Shown here piece by piece: positions 54,115-63,459 of a stretch of 64,000 bases of DNA (position 1 is its first letter; each line of letters opens with the position of its first letter). The notes beneath the pieces are model-generated. The model saw only the letters and a list, made by a program, of their open reading frames with translations. It was not told the DNA's origin and did not search any database. The position numbers and the translations under genes were made by a program. Source of the DNA: JAJDTT01 sp965116695 (GTDB lineage: Bacteria; Acidobacteriota; UBA6911; RPQK01; JAJDTT01); the NCBI GenBank assembly GCA_965116695.1, contig OZ220706.1:2480001-2544000 (forward strand), given 5' to 3'.

Positions 54115-54191
54115 GTTCCTTCCTCCTGTCCGAAACGCAGGCCGGGAGCAGCCGGTCGCGACGGACTACGATTATCCCAGGCCGGCGGGAT

Positions 54192-55409
54192 CTACGCCGG
54201 CTGCACATTCCCGGCGGTCAGCCACTCCAGATTGAAACGGGCGAAGCTGATCCGCTCGTACGGGCTCTCGGATCCGTTTTCGTACAGCAGGCCGACTTTG
54301 CCGTCCTCCAGCACCGTGAGGCAGGAATAGGCCGACGGACCGGGATGAATGACTCGGGAGAGGGTCCATGTCTCCCCCGAGTCGGGACTCAGCCGGACCG
54401 TCATGTTGACCCGCTCCTCCCGGTGGGCCGGATTCGAGAACAGGAGCCGGTCCCCGCCGCCACCGTCCGCCCCGGCGCCGTATCCGATCAAGCTGGCTTG
54501 GCACCGGGGTTCGACCAGCACCGCGTCGTGTCTCAGCTCCGACCAGGACTCGCCACCGTCGCCGGACGTGGCGACGGCCCGGCATCCCCTTCCATGGTAG
54601 CTCCGCATGTTGAGCATCAGGTCTCCGCTCGCCAACTCGACGACCTGGCATTCATTGGTGGCGGGTCCGGCGGCCGACCCCAGCTTCCAGCTCTCCCCCC
54701 GGTCATCGCTGTAGGCGACCGACGAGTAATCGCCCTGGCGACCGGACCCGTCCACACGGCGAGAATAGCAGGGGACGACGAGACGGCCGTGTCTCGTCCG
54801 GATCCCTCTTCCCGGACCGGCCATAACGGCCACCCAGCCCTCTTGGGTGAGTTGGCGGGTGATGTCCACCGGTGGGGACCAGGTCCTTCCGTCGTCCACG
54901 CTGACGATGGCGTGCAGAGTGATGATCCGGCCCGTTCCGTCCGGCTGCACCCCCTGGGGCAGAACCTGATTCGCCTGCTTCAGAGACTCGAGGTCAGGCC
55001 AGACATGATCGTAGATCACCCAGACCATTCCCGCAGGCCCATCCACCAGCATGCAGGGATCGCAGGCCGCCCGTCTTCCCGGAAAATCGGCCACCACGGC
55101 CATCCGCGACCAGGTCTCCCCCTGATTCTCGCTGCGTTTCAGGACCAGGTCGATGTTGTTGGGAGCATCCCCCGGTTCCTCCACGCGGGCATCACAGAGG
55201 GCCAGCAGCGTCCCCCTCGCCGTGGTCACCAGAGCCGGAATCCGGTATTCCCGGACCCCGTCCATGCCGGCGACGAAGAGGTCCTCCCTACGGAAAAAGG
55301 GACGGGCCCGCAGGGACGGCGGAGGCGGCGCGGACGTGCAAAAAGGCATCCCCGCGTTTGCCGCGATTGCCATCTTGAGAAATTCCCGGCGTCTCCAGCC
55401 AGTGCTCAT
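54192..55409 (-). CDS. Exported GH33-type exo-alpha-sialidase
   Basis: 405 residues from the ATG at 55409, with GGGAGG eight bases upstream. The N-terminus GWRRREFLKMAIAANAGMPF is a Tat-type signal. The sialidase arginine motif is YRIP (Arg56), and five Asp-boxes follow: SENQGETW, SVDDGRTW, SDDRGESW, SGDGGESW and SPDSGETW. Other catalytic-type residues are NECQVVEL (Glu253), NMRSYHGRG (Arg269) and AYSCLTVLEDGKVGLLYE (Tyr361). This set fits an active sialidase that releases terminal sialic acids from glycoconjugates. It lies between the CRTAC1 and nitrilase genes on the same strand. No sialic-acid catabolic genes are visible here. Confidence 0.82.
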   Translation of the reverse strand: MSTGWRRREFLKMAIAANAGMPFCTSAPPPPSLRARPFFRREDLFVAGMDGVREYRIPALVTTARGTLLALCDARVEEPGDAPNNIDLVLKRSENQGETWSRMAVVADFPGRRAACDPCMLVDGPAGMVWVIYDHVWPDLESLKQANQVLPQGVQPDGTGRIITLHAIVSVDDGRTWSPPVDITRQLTQEGWVAVMAGPGRGIRTRHGRLVVPCYSRRVDGSGRQGDYSSVAYSDDRGESWKLGSAAGPATNECQVVELASGDLMLNMRSYHGRGCRAVATSGDGGESWSELRHDAVLVEPRCQASLIGYGAGADGGGGDRLLFSNPAHREERVNMTVRLSPDSGETWTLSRVIHPGPSAYSCLTVLEDGKVGLLYENGSESPYERISFARFNLEWLTAGNVQPA

Positions 55410-55435
55410 ATCCAAGCCTCCCTCGAATTGGGACG

Positions 55436-57136
55436 TCACGGGCCTTCCAGGGCCGTCTCCTTGATGGTCAGAATACGATTGGCCGGCAGGGCGCGCATCG
55501 TCTGAGACGTGCCGCTGGGCCACTCGATCAGCAGCCGGTCCACCATCGGGGAGGACCCCAGCCCGAGGTGCACGCGCCGGTCCTGGCTCGACAGATAACT
55601 GGCCGCCCGCTGTAGCTGGGTCACGACGACCCGACCGCCGATGCGGGCGGTGAGACGCGCTCCGATGCCGTCCCGGTTGCTCCTGGCACCGACCAGTTTC
55701 AGGAGCAGCCAGTTGTTTCGATTGCCGCCGTCGTTCCGAAGCAGTTGCACCCCGCCGGCATTGTTGGTCACCAGTACGTCGACGTCGCCGTCGTTGTCGA
55801 TGTCGGCGAAGGCGGCGCCCCGCCCCACGTCCCGGACCGAAAAGCAGTCTCCCGACTCCTTCGACCGTTCCCGGAATTTCCCTTCCCGGTTGTCATAGAG
55901 GAGCTTTTCCTGGGGAAAGCTGGTGTCGTCCCGGTACTCCGCAATGCGGGGAATCACGTGCCCGTTCACGGCCATCACGTCCAGGTCGGTGTCGTTGTCG
56001 TAATCGAAGAAGCGAACGCCGAACCCCACCTTCAGGAAGCTGTTCTTGCGGATCCCGGTGTGGCGGGTCACCTCGGCGAACGAACCATCCCCGGCATTGC
56101 GGAAGAGCGCGTTTCCCTCGGAGGTGAAATTGGTGACGATCAGGTCCAGCCGGCCGTCCCCGTCGTAGTCGCCGAAGTCCACTCCCATTCCGGCTCGGGC
56201 GTGGCCATCCTCGTTGTAGGCGACGCCCGCCAGGAAACCGACCTCCTGGAATGTGCCATCCCCCTGGTTGCGGAAGAGGAAGTCGGCGACGGTGTCGTTG
56301 GCCACGAACACGTCCATCCAACCGTCCCGATCATAGTCGGCGAAGGCCACCCCCAACGACTTGCCGCGCACGCCCGCCACACCGCTCTCCCCGCTCACGT
56401 CGGAGAAGGTCCCGTCACCGTTGTTGCGGTAAAGGACGTTGGGGTCGCCTTCAAAGGCGCTGGGATGACAATAGGACCGGAATCCGCCGCCGGAGCAGGG
56501 GGGATTCACGGCGGTGTCGAACAGGACGTAGTTGCAGACGAAGAGATCCAGGAGACCGTCCCGGTCGAAGTCGAAAAATCCGGCGCTGGTGGCCCAGTGC
56601 CCCGGATTCCGGACTCCTGCCGCATCGGTTCCGTCCCGGAAGGTGCCGTCGCCGTTGTTGACCAGCAGGACACTTCTCAGATAGCCGGTAACGTAAAGGT
56701 CCGGATCGCCGTCGTTGTCATAGTCTCCCGCTGCCGCCCCCATTCCGAAGAACCCCCTGAGGTCGATCCCGGACCGGGGTGTGACCTCGGTGAAAGTTCC
56801 ACGGCCGTCGTTTCGATACAACCGGCTGTTGGGGTCGGTGGCGGGTTTCGGAGCCGGCAGGCTCGATCCGTTGACCAGAAAGATGTCCTGGTCGCCGTCC
56901 CGGTCATAGTCGAGAAAAGCGGCTCCCGGTCCGGCGATCTCGGGAAAATAGAAATGGCCGGCGGCTCCGTTGAAGTGCCGGAATCGAATCCCGGCCTCCG
57001 CCGTAATATCGGTGAATTGGACCGGCGCCGCCGGCAGCCAGGTCCAAAGCGCCAGGGCCGGCAGGGCCATCCGTGCCCGGAGCCCGATCGTCCTACTTCG
57101 TTCCAAAGACGGAGAAGTCGTCGCCGACCCCTGCAT
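55436..57136 (-). CDS. CRTAC1-family FG-GAP/UnbV propeller protein (copy 2)
   Basis: A 566-residue exported protein; hydrophobic signal MALPALALWTWLPAAPVQ is preceded by a 22-residue lead if the ATG at 57136 is used. DxDxDG loops include DYDRDGDQDIFLVN, DYDNDGDPDLYVTG, DFDRDGLLDLFVCN, DYDRDGWMDVFVAN, DYDGDGRLDLIVTN and DIDNDGDVDVLVTN. The UnbV C-terminus has LLIEWPSGTSQTMRAL. Same architecture as the copy at 51558-53210. Its start overlaps the 3' end of the TPR gene by 44 bases if 57136 is right; a start at about 57070 would give the signal peptide directly but has no Shine-Dalgarno sequence. Confidence 0.87.
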   Translation of the reverse strand: MQGSATTSPSLERSRTIGLRARMALPALALWTWLPAAPVQFTDITAEAGIRFRHFNGAAGHFYFPEIAGPGAAFLDYDRDGDQDIFLVNGSSLPAPKPATDPNSRLYRNDGRGTFTEVTPRSGIDLRGFFGMGAAAGDYDNDGDPDLYVTGYLRSVLLVNNGDGTFRDGTDAAGVRNPGHWATSAGFFDFDRDGLLDLFVCNYVLFDTAVNPPCSGGGFRSYCHPSAFEGDPNVLYRNNGDGTFSDVSGESGVAGVRGKSLGVAFADYDRDGWMDVFVANDTVADFLFRNQGDGTFQEVGFLAGVAYNEDGHARAGMGVDFGDYDGDGRLDLIVTNFTSEGNALFRNAGDGSFAEVTRHTGIRKNSFLKVGFGVRFFDYDNDTDLDVMAVNGHVIPRIAEYRDDTSFPQEKLLYDNREGKFRERSKESGDCFSVRDVGRGAAFADIDNDGDVDVLVTNNAGGVQLLRNDGGNRNNWLLLKLVGARSNRDGIGARLTARIGGRVVVTQLQRAASYLSSQDRRVHLGLGSSPMVDRLLIEWPSGTSQTMRALPANRILTIKETALEGP

Positions 57137-58484
57137 AGATGTGGAATCTTTCCTTCCGCGAACGCTCCCGCTGCAACTCCAGCCGCTTGAACTCCCGGTG
57201 CAGCCTTTGGGCCTCCGTCCGGCGTCCCAGCTTGGCGTTGACCTGCGCCGCCTTGTAGTGTGCGGAAATGTGATCCTCTTGCAAAGTCAGCACCCGGCTC
57301 AAGAGACTCAGGCTTTTCGCGTAGTCGCCCTCCTGGAAACGAATGAGGGCCTGGTAGTAGAGGGTCTCCACCCGGTCCGGCTCCCGCTGCTGAACCTGTG
57401 TGAAAAATGGCTTCGCCTCGGCCTCGAGCCCCTGCTTGTAGAGGCTGACGCCCAAGTGGTGAGCCGCGTCGGTGAAAATCGGGTCCAATTCCAGCACCTT
57501 GCGAAGCTCAGCCGCGGCCTCGCCGAAACGGCCCTGCATTCCATAGGCGAGAGCCAGGTGAAAGTATCCTTGCGGTTCCCGGGGGCGCAGCAGGATCGAC
57601 TCCTGGAAAGAGGAGATGGCCCGGTTGACCTTCCGCGCCAGACCGTAGCCGATGCCCATGGAGTTGACGATTTCCGGGTCCCGCCCCTGGCGTTCCCCGG
57701 CTTCACGGAGAATCGTGACGGCATCGGCATAGCGGCCGCTGTCCAACAGCATCAGCCCCAAGGCATGAAGTCCTTCGCCGTCAAGGGCAAACAAGCGGCG
57801 CAGCCGTCTGGTCGTTGCCGCAGCCTCCGCCTCCCTCCCCAACTTGAACTGCGTCTTGGCCAGTGCCAGGAGCAGTTCCGGGTCCTCAGGCGCTTGAGCC
57901 AGTGCCCGGACGGCGTTCTCCAGCGCCGCTTCGTAGTCGCCCGTTTCATAGAGCAGTTCGACCCATCCCTGCAATGACGGCAGATGGGCCGGATTCCAAT
58001 CGAGCACGCGCTCGAACTGACGCCGGGCCTCCTGGAGACGACCGGTCTTGGCGTAGAGGCGGGCCAGGTTGTTTCTGGCGTCGATGAAATCGTCGCGCAG
58101 GCCCACGGCCCGCTCAAAGTAAGCGATCGACCGTTCAGGTTGTCCGCGTAAATCGGCGACAATCCCGGCCACGTTCAGCGCTTGCGGAATGTCGGGAAAG
58201 TCGGCGAGAAGCGAACCGATCTTCTCGTCGGCTCCGGCATAGTCCCCTGACTCCAGCAGGGCGACGGCGCTCCGATAAAGCTCCTGCGCCCGGGCCCGAT
58301 CCTGTCCCAGGAGGATGGAGCCGGCGCCAAGCACGACCAAGAGAAGCGTCGCGATCCTGGACGCAAGACGACATGGCCCGGCAGTCCTGGTCAGGCAGTG
58401 ATCGTTCTGACGCTCGGGATACGGAATCGGCCCGCAGCCTGATGATCGGGGACGGAGGTTGCGGCAAGGAACAAAGTCTTTCAC
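57093..58484 (-). CDS. TPR-repeat protein (partner of the CRTAC1 gene copy 2)
   Basis: A 463-residue protein starting at a GTG. A hydrophobic segment (SRIATLLLVVLGAGSILLG) about 42 residues in is a signal or anchor, so the true start may be somewhat downstream. At least nine TPR-type repeats follow, for example LYRSAVALLESGDYAGADEK, AYFERAVGLRDDFIDARNNL and YYQALIRFQEGDYAKSLSLL. It ends RERSRKERFHIYAGVGDDFS followed by VFGTK. The CRTAC1 gene overlaps its end, so the two are coupled. The pair mirrors 50475-53210. Confidence 0.85.
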   Translation of the reverse strand: MKDFVPCRNLRPRSSGCGPIPYPERQNDHCLTRTAGPCRLASRIATLLLVVLGAGSILLGQDRARAQELYRSAVALLESGDYAGADEKIGSLLADFPDIPQALNVAGIVADLRGQPERSIAYFERAVGLRDDFIDARNNLARLYAKTGRLQEARRQFERVLDWNPAHLPSLQGWVELLYETGDYEAALENAVRALAQAPEDPELLLALAKTQFKLGREAEAAATTRRLRRLFALDGEGLHALGLMLLDSGRYADAVTILREAGERQGRDPEIVNSMGIGYGLARKVNRAISSFQESILLRPREPQGYFHLALAYGMQGRFGEAAAELRKVLELDPIFTDAAHHLGVSLYKQGLEAEAKPFFTQVQQREPDRVETLYYQALIRFQEGDYAKSLSLLSRVLTLQEDHISAHYKAAQVNAKLGRRTEAQRLHREFKRLELQRERSRKERFHIYAGVGDDFSVFGTK

Positions 58485-58537
58485 AAGCCTCTATCCCTTA
58501 GCTCTGGCGGTCCTTCTTATGGGAATTGGTCGGAAGC

Positions 58538-58567
58538 GCGGGTGAGGGGCATCGGCCCCTCACCCGC
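58538..58567 (-). terminator. Perfect 13-bp hairpin after the Oar-like receptor gene
   Basis: GCGGGTGAGGGGC (58538-58550), loop ATCG, GCCCCTCACCCGC (58555-58567). It lies six bases after the stop of the Oar-like receptor gene on the minus strand and before the TPR gene. It is strong but followed by no T-run, so factor-dependent or processing roles are possible. Confidence 0.5.
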
Positions 58568-58572
58568 ACCAT

Positions 58573-61500
58573 TCAGAATGAAAACCTCAAGCCAAATTGG
58601 AAGATCCGCCCTGGCAGGGCGCTCGATACGACGCCGAAACTGGCTCGTTCGAGCCGGCTTCCCGGTTTGCCGAAGTTCACGTTGTTGAAGAAATTGAAGG
58701 AGTCGAACCGAAGTTGGAACTTGGCCTCCTCGTTAATTTGAGGGATGTAGAAGTTTTTGGCCAGGGAGAAATCGAAGTTGATGTAGCCATCGGTGTCCAG
58801 AAAGTGGACGCCGCTGTTGCCGAATGTGCCCAGCGCCGGCATCTGAAAACATCTGGTGCTGAACCATTGGTTGATGGCCCGCCCGCTGTTTCCGTCACAG
58901 GTGCGGTCAGGCCGCTTGTTGGTGGCGATCTGCTCCGTGTTGGAAGGATCGAACGAAGTCGTGGGATGAAAGCCGAATCCGCTCTGCAGGCTGCCGATCC
59001 CCGAGATCTGCCAACCCCCGAAGAGGGTCCGGGGCACCGCACTCAGGCTCTGCATTCTGGGGGTCTCGTAGATGAAACTGGTGACGAAACGTTGGCGCAC
59101 GTCGAAGGTGCTGCGTCCCTTGTCCGGCTTGCCGGGCACGTAGGCCCGGGCTCCCTTGTTGTCGAAGGAATCCCAGTCCAGCGACTTGGAGTATGTATAG
59201 GCCGCGGTGAAGCTTAAGCCGTGGCTCAGCCGCTTGCGCAGGCTGCTCTCCAACCCGTGATAGTAGGCTTGGCCTTCGCCCTGGTCGGTCAGGATCCAGG
59301 CGAAGTTCTTGAAGCGCCGCTTGGAAATCCGGCACTCGGCGCCGCATTCGGGCGGCTGAGCCTGGTGAAGGACGTTCAGGTTGCGGCGCTTGGACATGTG
59401 AATGCCGTGGGACCCGACGTAGGCGATCTCGGTAAACAGGTCGGAACCCCAGGTCTTCTGGAGGCTCAGCGTCCAGACCTGCTGATAGGGGTCCCGCCGC
59501 TTGGTCTCACTGTTCATGATGAAGAAGACGTTGGGCCCCATGATGGAGGTGGGCTCGATGGCCGGCGGGTCCGGGAGCTGCCCCGTGGTGCGCAGGGTGG
59601 GGGTCAGGAGGTCGCTGATGAAGTTCTGGCCGACGCCCACGCTGGGTCCGATGGAGTCCCAGCCGCGGTCGTTGCCCGGCACGTCGTCGTAGAAGACCCC
59701 GAAGCTGCTGCGGATGGCGAGATCGTCACGCCCGTTCGGCGTCCAGGCGAAGCCGATTCGCGGCGCGAAGTCGTTGGCGTCGATGTCCACCAGTCTCGGC
59801 CTTTCGGGCGAGGCCTGGATCGTGCTTCCGTCACCCTCCTGAATGAACAGCATGATGAGGTGATCTTCATCGGATTCCCAAGGATAGACCTGATACCTCA
59901 TTCCTAACGAAAGAGTGAAGTTCTGGGTCACTTTGATGTCGTCCTGAATGAAGCCGTTGTACCAGAAGGCGTGCTTCTTGACCGGGCTCTGGTAGTTGAC
60001 CCCATCGATACCGCTGGGATACCCGAGCAGGAAGTCGGCGAAATTGTGCCCGCTGAATCTGTTGTTGAAGGTGAAACGCCCGGCGTGACCGCTCACGATG
60101 GCCAGATCCTGGCGCTTTCTTCGCACCTCCGCACCCAGCATGACCTGGTGTCTTCCTTCGATCCAGTTCAGATTGACCAGGTAGTGCTGGTCCTTTTGAA
60201 CCGGCTCTTCGCAGTTGTTGCTCCAGGTCCCGAAGCCCCCGACTCCGCCGATGCCCAGGGAGAGCACTCGGTTGCACACCGGAACGACATTGATGTTTTT
60301 TACGCCGAACACCTGACCCCAATTGGTCTCGGTGTCCTGGGACCGGCCGGCAGCCGAGAAGTCCACGCGGTTGAGACCTCCCTTGAGATTGAGGGTCAGT
60401 GCGGGACCGAAAACGTGAACCCAATCGACCACCATGTTGTCCGCGTGCAGCGGGCGAGTCGAGTCCTCCCGAATGATGCGATCCTCAAACCGGTCCGAAC
60501 GGCTGTAGGAATAGCGGCCGAAGAACTTGTCGTTTTCGGAGGGCGCGTAGTCGAAGCGCACCAGCATTTTGTTTTCGTTCGCGACAGTCAGCGTGGGGCC
60601 AATGTAGTTCAATGCCGCACCCGGATGCGTGGGACCCGGAATGAATCCCCGTTCCATCCAGGTCTGAGCGAAACCGTCGATTCGAGAACTCGGGATCTGG
60701 TTGTTGTTGAAGGGGTTTCCGGTCAGGGGATCGACCAATTGGGTGCCGGGGAGGAGATCGGAGAAGTCGCCGTTCAGCCATCCGGCATTGGGAACGCTCC
60801 CTCTCCCGGTCCCGGACTCCCGGCCCCGGATCCCCTCATAACTTCCATACCAGAACAACCGGTCGGAGAGAATCGGGCCACCCACCTCGAAACCGTACTG
60901 ATTGCGCAGAGTCTCGGGGCTGCCCACGTCGAAGAAGCTGCGGGCGTTGGTGTTGTCGTTCTGATGCGCCTCCCAGAGCGTGCCGTGGATTTCGTTGGTG
61001 CCCGATTTGGTCACCACGTTGATGACGGCGGCGTTGTCGTAGTTGCCGGCGAAGTACCCCTTCTGGACCTTGAACTCCTGCAGCGTCTCCACCGCGGGGA
61101 CCGTGGCCACGAGTCCGATGTAGAACTCCTTGCTGGGAATGCCGTCGAAGAGGACGTTGGTCGATACGTGCCTCTGTCCCGAAATGGCCACCTGCAGGTT
61201 GCTCCGGTTCGCGTAGGAGGAACCGAACTCGCCGGTGGGGAGTTCGGGGGTCACCCCGGGGGTGATGCTGGCCAGGGTCATGAAGTTCTTCTCTCCCGAG
61301 GGCAGCTCGAGAATCTCCGTCTCTCCTACCACCTCACCCAGTGAGGGCTCCTCCGACTCGACGACGTTTCGGGACGCCTCCACCGTCACCTGTTCCGCGA
61401 TGGCACCCACATCGAGGGCCACATCCCGTCTCACAACGCTGTCCACCCGGACCTCGATGCCACTGATCACCGTTGTCTTGAAACCGGGCAGAGCGGCCGT

Positions 61501-61743
61501 CAGATCATAGATACCGGGGGGAAGGTTGGGGATTCGATAGAGTCCCTGGTCATTGACCACTGCGATCGAATCCACTCCGGTCGCCGTATTCGTGGCCGTG
61601 ACCTCCGCTCCGGGTAGTACCGCTCCGGAAGTGTCCGCCACGTTGCCGGTGATGGTGCCGGAAATCTGCTGACCCAGGACGCCGGCGGAAGTCATCAGCA
61701 CGAGAGCCGCCGCCAGAACGAGCTGCGAGGTTTTCCTTGTCAT
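58573..61743 (-). CDS. Oar-like TonB-dependent receptor with carboxypeptidase-regulatory-like domain
   Basis: 1056 residues from the ATG of MTRKTSQLVLAAALVLMTSA, a signal peptide, with GGAG nine bases upstream; a longer start at 61770 is less likely. A carboxypeptidase-regulatory-like domain (about 28-105, ISGTITGNVADTSGAVLPGA) precedes a plug domain (HVSTNVLFDGIPSKEFYIGL) and a barrel that ends GRIFQFGLRFSF. It should import a large substrate with TonB energy. The TPR and CRTAC1 pair, sialidase and nitrilase genes follow on the same strand, suggesting one glycoconjugate-use module, though a strong hairpin separates the receptor from them. Confidence 0.92.
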   Translation of the reverse strand: MTRKTSQLVLAAALVLMTSAGVLGQQISGTITGNVADTSGAVLPGAEVTATNTATGVDSIAVVNDQGLYRIPNLPPGIYDLTAALPGFKTTVISGIEVRVDSVVRRDVALDVGAIAEQVTVEASRNVVESEEPSLGEVVGETEILELPSGEKNFMTLASITPGVTPELPTGEFGSSYANRSNLQVAISGQRHVSTNVLFDGIPSKEFYIGLVATVPAVETLQEFKVQKGYFAGNYDNAAVINVVTKSGTNEIHGTLWEAHQNDNTNARSFFDVGSPETLRNQYGFEVGGPILSDRLFWYGSYEGIRGRESGTGRGSVPNAGWLNGDFSDLLPGTQLVDPLTGNPFNNNQIPSSRIDGFAQTWMERGFIPGPTHPGAALNYIGPTLTVANENKMLVRFDYAPSENDKFFGRYSYSRSDRFEDRIIREDSTRPLHADNMVVDWVHVFGPALTLNLKGGLNRVDFSAAGRSQDTETNWGQVFGVKNINVVPVCNRVLSLGIGGVGGFGTWSNNCEEPVQKDQHYLVNLNWIEGRHQVMLGAEVRRKRQDLAIVSGHAGRFTFNNRFSGHNFADFLLGYPSGIDGVNYQSPVKKHAFWYNGFIQDDIKVTQNFTLSLGMRYQVYPWESDEDHLIMLFIQEGDGSTIQASPERPRLVDIDANDFAPRIGFAWTPNGRDDLAIRSSFGVFYDDVPGNDRGWDSIGPSVGVGQNFISDLLTPTLRTTGQLPDPPAIEPTSIMGPNVFFIMNSETKRRDPYQQVWTLSLQKTWGSDLFTEIAYVGSHGIHMSKRRNLNVLHQAQPPECGAECRISKRRFKNFAWILTDQGEGQAYYHGLESSLRKRLSHGLSFTAAYTYSKSLDWDSFDNKGARAYVPGKPDKGRSTFDVRQRFVTSFIYETPRMQSLSAVPRTLFGGWQISGIGSLQSGFGFHPTTSFDPSNTEQIATNKRPDRTCDGNSGRAINQWFSTRCFQMPALGTFGNSGVHFLDTDGYINFDFSLAKNFYIPQINEEAKFQLRFDSFNFFNNVNFGKPGSRLERASFGVVSSALPGRIFQFGLRFSF

Positions 61744-62050
61744 TGGTGTGTCTCCAGAAAGGCGAGCCATATTGGGGACGCATTGAAGGCGTTTCCCCGG
61801 AAAGATCAGGTAGCCAGAAAAAACTGGAAATCAGAGAAACTGGAAACCTGAAAAAGAGTTGCGGACATTTTGGTTGCGCCCGGGGACCATTGTCAAGACC
61901 AGGAGAAAGTTTCGGTTCAGGACCGGTCCCGGTGCACCAAGGCCGTCCCGCCCGACAGGTCCGTGAGCCCGAATTCATGGAGTTTTTCAGTGACTAATGG
62001 ACAATTCTCGACGGAATCCACAGAATCCGGGAAACCTGGGAAGGGCCGAA
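61744..62050. other. Divergent intergenic region, no gene seen
   Basis: About 307 bases between the Oar-like receptor (minus) and the GGCT-like gene (plus). It includes short direct repeats of AACTGGAAA at about 61823-61850 and is AT-richer than its neighbours, fitting promoter DNA. I recognise no promoter boxes with confidence and no repeat copy. Confidence 0.4.
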
Positions 62051-62548
62051 ATGTTGAGACTGTTCGTTTACGGCACCCTCAAGCGAGGCTACGGAAACCA
62101 CGACCACTTCTGCCGGGGGGCGCTGGAGTTTCGGGAGGCGCAAGTTCGCGGCCGTCTCTACGACGGGCCCGGTTTTCCGGTTCTGGAGGTGCCCGCCGAG
62201 GATGTGCTGGCCGGTGGCACCGCCGACCCCCTCGCCGATGTGGCCACGCAAGGGCTCCTCGCCTGCCGGATGCGGCGAGACCCCAAACCGGTTCAAGGAG
62301 CAGCAGCAAACGGGTGGGGGATCGTGTACGGCGAACTATTCACCTTCGACGACCCGGAAGCCCGACTGCCGGCCATCGATCGGCTGGAAGGCTTCCGGCC
62401 GGACGGTCCCAGCCTCTACCGGCGGGTGTTGGTGGCCGCCACCGCGGGCGGCATCCGCGAGCCCGCCTGGGTCTACACGCTTGATTCGACGGACATCAAA
62501 CACCGCCGGATCCGGTCCGGCCGCTGGCCCGAGCATCTGCCCGGGTGA
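62051..62548 (+). CDS. Gamma-glutamylcyclotransferase-like (AIG2/GGCT fold) protein
   Basis: 165 residues from the ATG of MLRLFVYGTLKRGYGNHDHF, with GGAAGG about seven bases upstream. YGTLK (7-11) is the fold's ligand-binding loop and Glu113 in DRLEGFRPDG is the expected catalytic acid. The fold cyclises gamma-glutamyl amines or amino acids to 5-oxoproline. The frame also stays open to an ATG at 61997 without family similarity. Cytoplasmic; convergent with the next gene. The bacterial role is usually unproven. Confidence 0.85.
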   Translation: MLRLFVYGTLKRGYGNHDHFCRGALEFREAQVRGRLYDGPGFPVLEVPAEDVLAGGTADPLADVATQGLLACRMRRDPKPVQGAAANGWGIVYGELFTFDDPEARLPAIDRLEGFRPDGPSLYRRVLVAATAGGIREPAWVYTLDSTDIKHRRIRSGRWPEHLPG

Positions 62549-62566
62549 GAGGCGCCGCCTCGACCG

Positions 62567-63406
62567 CTATCTCACCCAGAACCGGTACAACGGCTTCACG
62601 TCTTCCGGCAGCGATTCGTAGACGCTCTTTCGAACCGGTGGCAGTTCGTAGTTCTTGCCGCCCGTCTCCACCACCATGGCGGTGTGCTCGGGCGTGCCGA
62701 TCATGGTGGGATTCAGGTTGAGCCACCAGGGAGCGTAGCGAATCAGGATGGCGACCCTGGGCTCCCGGCTCCGATTGGGGGCGACGGCGTGCCAGAGCCG
62801 GCTGTCGCTGACGAACACGCTCCCGGCGGGACCGCAGACGTTCATCTCGGTCGGGTAGGGCTCGTCTTCAGGGACCGAGTTTCCGCCGCCGGCCGGGTTG
62901 CTAGAGGTCCGGTGACTTCCGGGCACCACGAGCGTGCCGCCCGTCTCGGCGCTGAAGGGGGAAAGCATCCAAATCGTCGAGATGTGCATCATGACGTCGG
63001 GATAGGGGGCGCGAACGTGGGAGGCGTTGGTTCGATTGTAGGGCCAGTCCGCGTGCAGATAGCCGCGCCCGTTTCCCGGATTGTTGATCACACAGTCGGT
63101 GCAGGAAATCCGGACCCACGGACCGAAGAAGGCCTCCGCCAGGTCCAGGATCCGGCGGTCGGCCAGATAGGGGGCGAAGGCCTGGGTCTCGTTGATCACC
63201 TGCCGGAGATTGGCGACACCCATGACCCCGACCCGGTGACCCCGGGCCCGCGTCGCCGCCAACTCGGCCTCGGCTTCCGCATGGCGCCGGGCCTGGGCCT
63301 CCACCACGCTTTGCCGGACCTGGTCAACTTGGTCGTCGGGGATGACCCCTTCGATCACACAGAACCCGTCCGTCTTCAAACGGCCGATTCTCTCCTCCGT
63401 CGTCAT
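62567..63406 (-). CDS. Phytanoyl-CoA dioxygenase (PhyH)-family protein
   Basis: 279 residues from the ATG of MTTEERIGRLKTDGFCVIEG, with GGAGG five bases upstream; the frame stays open upstream through the next gene and that extension is rejected. The iron-binding facial triad can be placed: His118 and Asp120 in YLHADWPYN, His206 in SRLWHAVAPN. Arg212 or Arg217 may bind 2-oxoglutarate. GGTLVVPGSHRTSS is the typical core motif. Such enzymes hydroxylate small molecules using Fe(II) and 2-oxoglutarate; the substrate is unknown here. Confidence 0.88.
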   Translation of the reverse strand: MTTEERIGRLKTDGFCVIEGVIPDDQVDQVRQSVVEAQARRHAEAEAELAATRARGHRVGVMGVANLRQVINETQAFAPYLADRRILDLAEAFFGPWVRISCTDCVINNPGNGRGYLHADWPYNRTNASHVRAPYPDVMMHISTIWMLSPFSAETGGTLVVPGSHRTSSNPAGGGNSVPEDEPYPTEMNVCGPAGSVFVSDSRLWHAVAPNRSREPRVAILIRYAPWWLNLNPTMIGTPEHTAMVVETGGKNYELPPVRKSVYESLPEDVKPLYRFWVR

Positions 63407-63459
63407 TCGAACCTCCGTGGCGAACCGTCTGAAGATTCCTTTGACGCCCGAAGCAAGAG

